From Candidatus Dormiibacterota bacterium (GTDB lineage: Bacteria; Chloroflexota; Dormibacteria; Dormibacterales; Dormibacteraceae), in assembly GCA_003169845.1 (NCBI GenBank), contig PNAG01000019.1, positions 133,069-197,068 on the forward strand: a DNA stretch of 64,000 nt. The letters are read 5' to 3'. Shown here piece by piece: positions 59,201 through 64,000 of this stretch; position 1 is the stretch's first letter, and the number at the start of each line of letters is the position of its first letter. A program made the translations under genes and the position numbers. Under the pieces are notes generated by a model. The model was not told where the DNA came from and did not search any database. It saw nothing but the letters and a program-made list of their open reading frames with translations.

Positions 59201-61730
59201 GCGCAAGCCAGCGCGCATGCCTCGATAGGAGCTCGCCCACGATTCCCAGGCGGTTCCCGCGAAACGCGATCGCTGCGTAAACCGCGACGAGAGGGGAGAC
59301 CGCGGCGCCGCGCCACGAGCCAAGCTGCACGGCATCGGCGGTCGCCGCCCAGGCGATGCCGAACAGGGCCATCGCCACAACGGCGGATTCCTCCCGGCGG
59401 TTGAGCACCACGTCCACCGCGTACGCGGCCATGAAAGCCGCCGCGGTCCCTGCTGCCACCAGCGGCATCCACTGCTCGTGTCGCACCATGTCGCCGGCCA
59501 GCAACGCGGCAGCAACGACCATCGCCGCGTGAATGAAATAGGGCGCGGTCGGAGGGACGATCGCATGGCGCCGCGCCGCCATCACCGCATAGATCGCAGC
59601 CAGCGGCGCGAGGGCGGCGGCGGTCCACGAGCCGAGGCCGAGCGCCTCTGCGGCCGAAACCCACGCGATGCCAAAGGCGGCCAGGGCCAGGGTGCCGGAC
59701 GGTTCCCGGCCTCCCAGCACACGGTCCACCACGTAGCCAGCGCTGAGCCCGGCAAACGCGGCCGCGAGCGGCCACTCGGCTGCACGCAGCGAGCCGGCGT
59801 TCAGCACGAAGATGGCAGCCGCGAGCGCAGCGGTGTGGACGAAGAGGTCGCTGTTGCGCGAGAACGACCGCCGCCCCGCGACTGCCGGCTGGCGTCCCGC
59901 CATCGCCGGTCGGCGTCCCGCCATCGCATAGACGGCGAGGAGAGGCGTGACGGCGACGCCGCCCCAGGCGCCGAGCCCCGTGTCGTGGACGGCCGCGATC
60001 CAGGCCAGGCCGAACGCGGCCTGCGCCGCAAACGCCTCGATCTCCCGCCCGCCGAGCAATCGGTTGAGCACGTAGCCGCTCGCGATGCCGGCCAGCGCTG
60101 TCGCGACCGCCCAGTGAATCCAACCATCGGTTTGCAGGAGCTCCGCTCCAGCGGCGGCAAGCACAGCGAGAGAGGCCGTGTGGACGAAAGGCCGCGCACC
60201 GGTCGAGAACAGCGCTCCACGCCTACCCAGCCATCCTGGTCGCAGCTGGATCACCGTGTAGAACGCCACCATCGGCGACAGGGCGGCCGCTCGCCAGACG
60301 CCCAACCCGCTGTCGTACGCCGCGGCCGCTGCGGTGAGGCCCAACGCTGCGAGGGCGACCAGCGATCCGTACTGCGGGCCGCCAAGCGCTCGGAACGCGA
60401 TGTATGAAACGGCCAGGCCGGCCGCAGTCGACGTGCCGATCCAGGGCAGCCATCCGCGATCGGCGGCGACGAGGGAGTACAGCGTGAAACCGAGGGACAG
60501 GAGCGCGGCCGCGTGCACGAACGGCAGGGCGAACCGCGCGAATCGATCGGCGGCCAGTCTCGACCTGGGCGATTCGAACAGCACGAGCGTGTAGACCAGC
60601 GGCAGCAGGGAGAGCGCCGGCCCGCGCCAGTCGCCGAGGTCGAACAGATCCAGCGCGCCCAGCCACGCGACCGGCAGCGCGAGCAGAGCGAGCACTCCAT
60701 ACGCGTGCAGGCGCAGGCGCAGCGTCAGCACGACGTACAGGAGGCAGCAGGCCGCGCCCGCGACAGTGAATGCGAGATCGGTGGAGATTCCCCTGCCGTG
60801 CAGGTCGAGGAATACGTAGGCGGCGACGAAGACCAGTGGTGCGAGCAGCGCGAAGATCGCGACGTAGGTCTGGCCCACGAGGCGGAGGCCTTTGGAGCGC
60901 AAACAGGCCACTCCCGCGACCGCGAAGATCGCGTCCAGGCTCGCCACGCCTGCGAACCGCAGCTCTCCGCTGAACTTGATCGTGTAGAGCTCGAACAGCA
61001 GTGTGGCGATGAAGAGCAGGAAGGCGCCGGTGTAGGAAACGATCAGGATGCTGTGCTCGCTGAGGAACTCCTGGAGCGAAGGGCGGGGCGGGGCGGGGGG
61101 CCGCGGGCCCTCGGGCGGCGCCGCGGGGGCGGCTGAGACCTGGGCCGCCGGCTGCACTGGAGACAGCGTCCTTGAGACCACGGCGGGTGGCGCCGGCGCG
61201 GGCTGATCGGTTCTGGCCGCGGCGGCCACGCGCGACTTCCATCGCTCCCGCTCCTCCAGCTCTCTTTGTGCCTGCGCCGCGTGCTCGCGCGCTTCCGTCT
61301 CCGCGCGAGCTCGCGCTTCGGCGTTGCGCCTCTGGAGCTCGGCTGCCTCGTACGCCACCTGTTCGTTGTGCCGTGCGGCGGCCTGGGCTTCGGGGTGGTG
61401 GTAGAGATACAGGGCGGCGTTGACCGCCGCGTGCCGCGTCCGGTACCGATCGACAAGTGCCTCGGGCGCATCCTGGTGTTTGAGATCGTCGATCACGGAC
61501 TGGATCCACGCCAGCTCGGCTTGAAGCTGCGCAGCGTGCGCCTCGGTACCGCGTGAAGACGTGATGTGGGCCGCCGCGACGGCCGCCGGCACGGAGGCGC
61601 CGGCTTGCAGCAGCTCGATCGCCGCCCGTGCCGCCATCTCCGCCAGGTGAGCCGGGCCTATGGAGCTCGCCCATTCGAGCCAGAGGCGGCGCGTCTCGGC
61701 GCGGTCGCGAGGCTCGTCGTCAGATGCCAT
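56253..61730 (-). CDS. Giant polytopic membrane protein with nine ~110-residue repeats
   Basis: 1825 residues. Residues 1-~215 are soluble: helical, Arg/Glu/Ala-rich coiled coil, then a Pro/Ala linker. Next comes FLSEHSILIVSYTGAFLLFI, resembling the DUF2157/SCO7613-type membrane domain. From ~360 to ~1320 the unit LGxWRGxAxxPLxxxYxxxAxR recurs nine times (near 60640, 60308, 59975, 59632, 59322, 58993, 58662, 58330, 58003), one per ~330 bases, each with about four hydrophobic helices. Residues ~1320-1825 add more helices. Function unknown. A 21-base tandem repeat at ~59878-59932 gives GRRPAMAGRQPAVAG. Confidence 0.85.
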   Translation of the reverse strand: MASDDEPRDRAETRRLWLEWASSIGPAHLAEMAARAAIELLQAGASVPAAVAAAHITSSRGTEAHAAQLQAELAWIQSVIDDLKHQDAPEALVDRYRTRHAAVNAALYLYHHPEAQAAARHNEQVAYEAAELQRRNAEARARAETEAREHAAQAQRELEERERWKSRVAAAARTDQPAPAPPAVVSRTLSPVQPAAQVSAAPAAPPEGPRPPAPPRPSLQEFLSEHSILIVSYTGAFLLFIATLLFELYTIKFSGELRFAGVASLDAIFAVAGVACLRSKGLRLVGQTYVAIFALLAPLVFVAAYVFLDLHGRGISTDLAFTVAGAACCLLYVVLTLRLRLHAYGVLALLALPVAWLGALDLFDLGDWRGPALSLLPLVYTLVLFESPRSRLAADRFARFALPFVHAAALLSLGFTLYSLVAADRGWLPWIGTSTAAGLAVSYIAFRALGGPQYGSLVALAALGLTAAAAAYDSGLGVWRAAALSPMVAFYTVIQLRPGWLGRRGALFSTGARPFVHTASLAVLAAAGAELLQTDGWIHWAVATALAGIASGYVLNRLLGGREIEAFAAQAAFGLAWIAAVHDTGLGAWGGVAVTPLLAVYAMAGRRPAMAGRQPAVAGRRSFSRNSDLFVHTAALAAAIFVLNAGSLRAAEWPLAAAFAGLSAGYVVDRVLGGREPSGTLALAAFGIAWVSAAEALGLGSWTAAALAPLAAIYAVMAARRHAIVPPTAPYFIHAAMVVAAALLAGDMVRHEQWMPLVAAGTAAAFMAAYAVDVVLNRREESAVVAMALFGIAWAATADAVQLGSWRGAAVSPLVAVYAAIAFRGNRLGIVGELLSRHARWLAHLAAAAALVLAFGDMLLVDRWVPWTGTLTVAGITAGYLLFALLGATVEGALLCQLAFGVTWTLASTDLHLGVWRGPSVTLLVALYGLVAYRGARAGRAGELFARHAAHRIHGAALVALGLTIYSLAAAGMWLPWSVTATLAGLAAAYLLICALGGPVEATLISLAALGLAWTAAAHDLGLGQWRSSAVALLPGVYALVAFRGSRFGTAGEKFAKHAMVFAHAGGVGAVLVLIYELALAGAWIPWVVAGTFAILAVAYLLACALGGEVETAVLFKVAFGIAWVAGAHDLVPGAWWPAAVAPLVALYSIAAFRGRKLGQAGEKLGRFAATFVDISAVAVVALALIEIGLAREWLPWALTVAAAGVGAGYVLYRWLGGDWEGAVLALSFLLVGWGGLSQDLHLGSWRGSALAAAGFVLAVIAFRANRLGRAGSLFGKWSEPFVHVAAGLGIAWVVFDPSGFLAETPMAAALVVTATVYGVYGWLSRRQPALLVTAVTVTLAALFESQALGLGSAYVAVELTLLAAAAAAGAHLAGDRILRYGLRAWMTIQLAGVAGLDPNQRWIEAAALVVATGLVVWVALDSKTPTWLVFAIGLFAVGWYRIAQVALPAPSEVTVDTVARVYSGLPVILGLVGLGVRSTSGRSWAWPLYLYTGVVAVAVFLGAVGYADYELAGVALLAYSVILYSTGAIERFWPAAVGAGLTTTVGIGLLLHTAAAAPPWYPAAGFAVSALLYSLQMPWEARFARASDWIQAHRLTGLAGAAVSSLSSFAFTSLVTAHSFGALAATAGLVGFGALVVIDGRRYAKPEFDYPGAVLMSLAGLWIAYYFGATNLEWYVILPGAVVVASGVRLPYDNRIQRDHIRLIAQILTGVGMLLILGTSAVLTVLEPPSAWLYTSALVVEGVAALLAGIGFKNRVLVIGGSAGIAVSALRAIFVGITQGWLPVWAVFFVVSLLLLGLGACLALLRDRLPEARLRFGDTWRNWN

Positions 61731-62087
61731 CTAGGGCCCCGCGTAGATGAGGGCTTCGAAGCGGCTCATGGCGATCGCAAGGCCGATGACAAATCCCCCA
61801 GTGGCGACCAGGGGCGAGGACGCCACCGCCAGGAACGCCGGCCACGCCGAGAGTTTGCGCTTGCCGCTGACGATCGCGACGACGCCGGTGATCAGCCCGG
61901 CGATGGGCGCGAGCAGTCCCAGCATCGGAAGGAAGACCGTGTCGCCTGGCCACGGCAGCTGAGTCTCGGTCTGGACGTCGATGAAAGCCCAAACCAGAAC
62001 CGTCGCGGTGAAGCAGCTGACGGTTACCACGTCGACCAGCCGAACGGACCTCGCGTTTTCGAACCAGCCTGTCGAGGTTTTTCGCAT
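61731..62087 (-). CDS. Small three-helix membrane protein
   Basis: 118 residues. Hydrophobic segments near 20-36, 50-72 and 85-108 (LGLLAPIAGLITGVVAIVSG, SSPLVATGGFVIGLAIAM). Its stop codon directly abuts the ATG of the giant membrane protein, so the two are likely co-translated. A DUF4190-like arrangement (two helices around a Gly-rich turn) is possible but not certain. Confidence 0.7.
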   Translation of the reverse strand: MRKTSTGWFENARSVRLVDVVTVSCFTATVLVWAFIDVQTETQLPWPGDTVFLPMLGLLAPIAGLITGVVAIVSGKRKLSAWPAFLAVASSPLVATGGFVIGLAIAMSRFEALIYAGP

Positions 62088-62227
62088 TGCAGGCCGCAGC
62101 GTGCGGCCACGGCCATCTCAGAGGCAGTCTCACCGGGTATCGAAGTGGGTATCAAACTTCGCCGGTCCGCGCCACCGAGCTCGTCCCGCTCTCAAACGGC
62201 CACGCGGGCAGTATCTTTGGCCGAGCC

Positions 62228-63664
62228 GTGAAACCGGTCCGCGGTCTGTTCGCCGATCCACGCGCCGTTGACGCGGTGATGGTCGTCGTGATGGCGTGCT
62301 TCGTATTCAGCGCATATCTCGACGCGTACGCGACCGTGAAGGTCCCCGGCACTGTGATCCAGGACGCCGCCCATACGGGCCAGGCTGGGCTCACGGCATC
62401 CTGGTTCGTTGCCACAGGGTTCCTCTTTTTCCTATTTGGAAGGGGCCTTCGGGAGGGCCGGACCTGGAATCGAGCGCTGCCTGACGGCTACACCGGCTCC
62501 CTCGCGGCGGCGCTCGTGTTCGGTGCGGCTCTCATCACGGACAACTACTGGTCCTTGGCCGTCCCCAACAACGCGCTGGGGCTCGACATCCTTTTCACCC
62601 CACCCAACGTCATCAAGATCGCTGCCGCGGCCGTCATGGTGAGCGGGCCGCTGCGCGCCGCGGCGCGGCGCGGAGAGGTCACCGCGAACGTAATCACCCT
62701 TCTGTCAGCAGCCCTGCTGCTGTCCGTCTTCACCTTTGCCACCCAGTTCGTTCACCCGCTCATCGACCCCTGGTCGTCAAGTGACCCGGCGCAGGTGCCG
62801 GCGCGAGTTGACATATGGGTGGCGCAAGACCTGGGGGTGTCGGCCCTCCTCGTTCAGTCCGCGATCCTCGCGGTCACCGGCCTGCTGCTGAAGAGCGCTT
62901 TCCGCCTGCGCCCCGGATCGTTGACCCTCGTCTTCACCGTCAACGGCCTTCTCGTGGCCGTGACCAAGACCCATTTCTACCTGGTGCCGGTGGCCGTCCT
63001 CACCGGGCTGGTGGCAGACGCCTGGCTGGCATGGTCGGCGCGCCGGGCAGGGCGTCCGACGGCGTCGTTGTGCGGGGTGATCGCAGGCGCGTTCACCTTG
63101 ACCTACATGATCGAAATGGAAATTGTCGGGACCATCTGGAGCGGGTCGTTGTGGGTGGGCGTGGTCCTGGCCGCCACGATCGTGGGCTGGTCGATGGGCC
63201 GGCTGCTGCGAGCGGGAATGCCGGACTCAGCGGCGGCGACGCCGGCGCAGCTGGAGGTGGTGCCCGGCGAGCTTCGTTGGACGCGCGATCCACAGAGCAC
63301 GATCCGCCCACAGCTGGTGAGGGCGGCGCTCGATGACCTGGGCACGCCGGAGGCCCTTGGCCGCAGCCCGCTTGGGCAGCTTCCGGGCGTTTCCCGCGGC
63401 GGATCAGCCGCGGCTGACCTGAGATCGGTCCTGGTGGACGTCATCGGTGAGCTGGCCTCCTCCACAGGACCGCGCGACGCCGAGGCGGGAAAGCTTCTGC
63501 TCGACTACTACGTCAAACGGGTGGGAAGCCACGAGGTGATCATGGAACGCCTGCACCTGTCGCGTCCGACCTTCTATCGACGACTGCAGCGTGGCTTTGC
63601 ACTGGTGGCCGAACGGCTGGACGAGCTGAGCGAGTTTGCCCAGCGGGTTCCGGTCAACGACTAG
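62228..63664 (+). CDS. Membrane-embedded putative transcription factor (C-terminal HTH)
   Basis: 478 residues from GTG 62228; the longer frame to 62087 adds unlikely residues. About nine to ten hydrophobic helices (residues ~20-350), then a soluble tail. The tail ends LLLDYYVKRVGSHEVIMERL, HLSRPTFYRRLQRGFALVAE: a clear helix-turn-helix in which LSRPTFYRRLQRG is the recognition helix, as in sigma-like/ECF or STAND-linked HTHs. This suggests a one-component membrane-bound regulator. It diverges from the 118-residue gene and overlaps the DedA gene by 11 bases at its end. Confidence 0.72.
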   Translation: MKPVRGLFADPRAVDAVMVVVMACFVFSAYLDAYATVKVPGTVIQDAAHTGQAGLTASWFVATGFLFFLFGRGLREGRTWNRALPDGYTGSLAAALVFGAALITDNYWSLAVPNNALGLDILFTPPNVIKIAAAAVMVSGPLRAAARRGEVTANVITLLSAALLLSVFTFATQFVHPLIDPWSSSDPAQVPARVDIWVAQDLGVSALLVQSAILAVTGLLLKSAFRLRPGSLTLVFTVNGLLVAVTKTHFYLVPVAVLTGLVADAWLAWSARRAGRPTASLCGVIAGAFTLTYMIEMEIVGTIWSGSLWVGVVLAATIVGWSMGRLLRAGMPDSAAATPAQLEVVPGELRWTRDPQSTIRPQLVRAALDDLGTPEALGRSPLGQLPGVSRGGSAAADLRSVLVDVIGELASSTGPRDAEAGKLLLDYYVKRVGSHEVIMERLHLSRPTFYRRLQRGFALVAERLDELSEFAQRVPVND

Positions 63665-64000
63665 AAGCGCGCACTCTGGCCGGAGCGGCCTTCTGGATGC
63701 GGTACGCGATCACCGCGATCATCACGAGCACGACGCCGCCCCATATCCAGTAGGTCACGCGGTGCACGTTCAGGAACGCTTCCATGCGCGGACCGAGGGT
63801 GACGCCGATGACCATGACGACGCCGGCCCAGATCGCGGTCGACACGGCCACGCTGGCCGCGAACACCGGATAGGGGACCTTCAGGGCGCCGGCTGCCACC
63901 GTGATCGGAACCCTGAATCCAGGGATGTGGCGGCCGAAGATGATGGCAACCACGCCATAGCGCTTGAACCACCTTTCCGCTTGCAGCAGGCGCTCCGGGC
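63654..64000 (-). CDS. DedA family membrane protein, truncated by window edge
   Basis: C-terminal ~115 residues; the frame is open to base 64000. ERWFKRYGVVAIIFGRHIPG then FRVPITVAAGALKVPYPVF carries the DedA motif with the conserved Arg residues (F-x-R-x2-P-x2-R), followed by two further helices. DedA proteins are flippase-like transporters of lipids such as undecaprenyl phosphate. The N-terminus lies outside the window. Confidence 0.88.
   Translation of the reverse strand, partial: PERLLQAERWFKRYGVVAIIFGRHIPGFRVPITVAAGALKVPYPVFAASVAVSTAIWAGVVMVIGVTLGPRMEAFLNVHRVTYWIWGGVVLVMIAVIAYRIQKAAPARVRASSR

Noticed and set aside
56209-60123. Long second-frame ORFs of 757 and 540 residues on the same strand as the giant protein
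   Set aside because: Arg/Gly-rich shadow translations caused by high GC at third positions; the 1825-residue frame has membrane helices and a regular repeat.
1-64000. CRISPR arrays, tRNA/rRNA genes, transposases, phage or defence genes
   Set aside because: None seen on reading both strands by eye; short or divergent elements could still be missed.

Overview
High-GC bacterial chromosome segment with short intergenic gaps, frequent 4-base ATGA/GTGA gene overlaps and many GTG/TTG starts. Gene content (molybdenum hydroxylases, nucleobase catabolism, VIT-type transporter, tandem-repeat membrane giant, LuxR-HTH/hydrolase fusion, FtsEX-M23) suits a free-living, probably soil, aerobic heterotroph of the Chloroflexota/Dormibacterota/Actinomycetota kind. 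There is no rRNA or marker gene here, so the phylum is an inference. I saw no tRNA, rRNA, CRISPR array, transposase or phage gene.

Layout. 1-6647: stress and miscellaneous genes (tandem UspA, CBS-BON, zinc alcohol dehydrogenase, VIT1/CCC1-like transporter, a coupled small-protein/membrane-protein pair, TrpB2-like PLP enzyme, ACT-domain DUF5612 protein). 6674-28358: a nucleobase-catabolism superlocus. Its first part (cyclase-family hydrolase, form II molybdenum hydroxylase, ring-opening barbiturase/cyanurate-type amidohydrolase, amidase, NCS1 permease, cytosine-deaminase homologue) reads as the oxidative pyrimidine route: cytosine to uracil to barbiturate to ureidomalonate. Its second part (adenine deaminase, OHCU decarboxylase, HIU hydrolase, uricase, second molybdenum hydroxylase, 8-oxoguanine-deaminase-like enzyme, allantoinase, allantoate amidohydrolase, DUF3830) is purine to urate to allantoate.

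28377-36766: DUF4173 membrane protein, a zinc-ribbon fragment, an MFS transporter behind a leader peptide and a hairpin that pairs with its ribosome binding site, a VOC protein, a secreted DUF1906-like protein, an NTF2-like protein and the ftsE-ftsX-M23 cell-division operon. 36927-40494: four regulators in a row (MerR-HTH/MEDS, Crp/Fnr, NarL, LuxR-HTH/hydrolase). 41666-50186: a 24-residue lysine-rich peptide, then a sulfur-assimilation operon (sulfite reductase, APS/PAPS reductase, SsuABC/TauABC-like transporter, APS kinase-ATP sulfurylase fusion, siroheme synthase) preceded by a five-cysteine upstream ORF that looks like a cysteine attenuator. 50243-64000: ammonium transporter, a propeller-like protein, small genes, an S9 peptidase, an 1825-residue membrane protein with nine ~110-residue repeats, a membrane-embedded putative transcription factor and the end of a DedA protein.

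Structured repeats add interest: three palindromes of one type lie in reading frame inside or at the ends of molybdenum-hydroxylase genes, and two fold-back elements exactly fill operon junctions.
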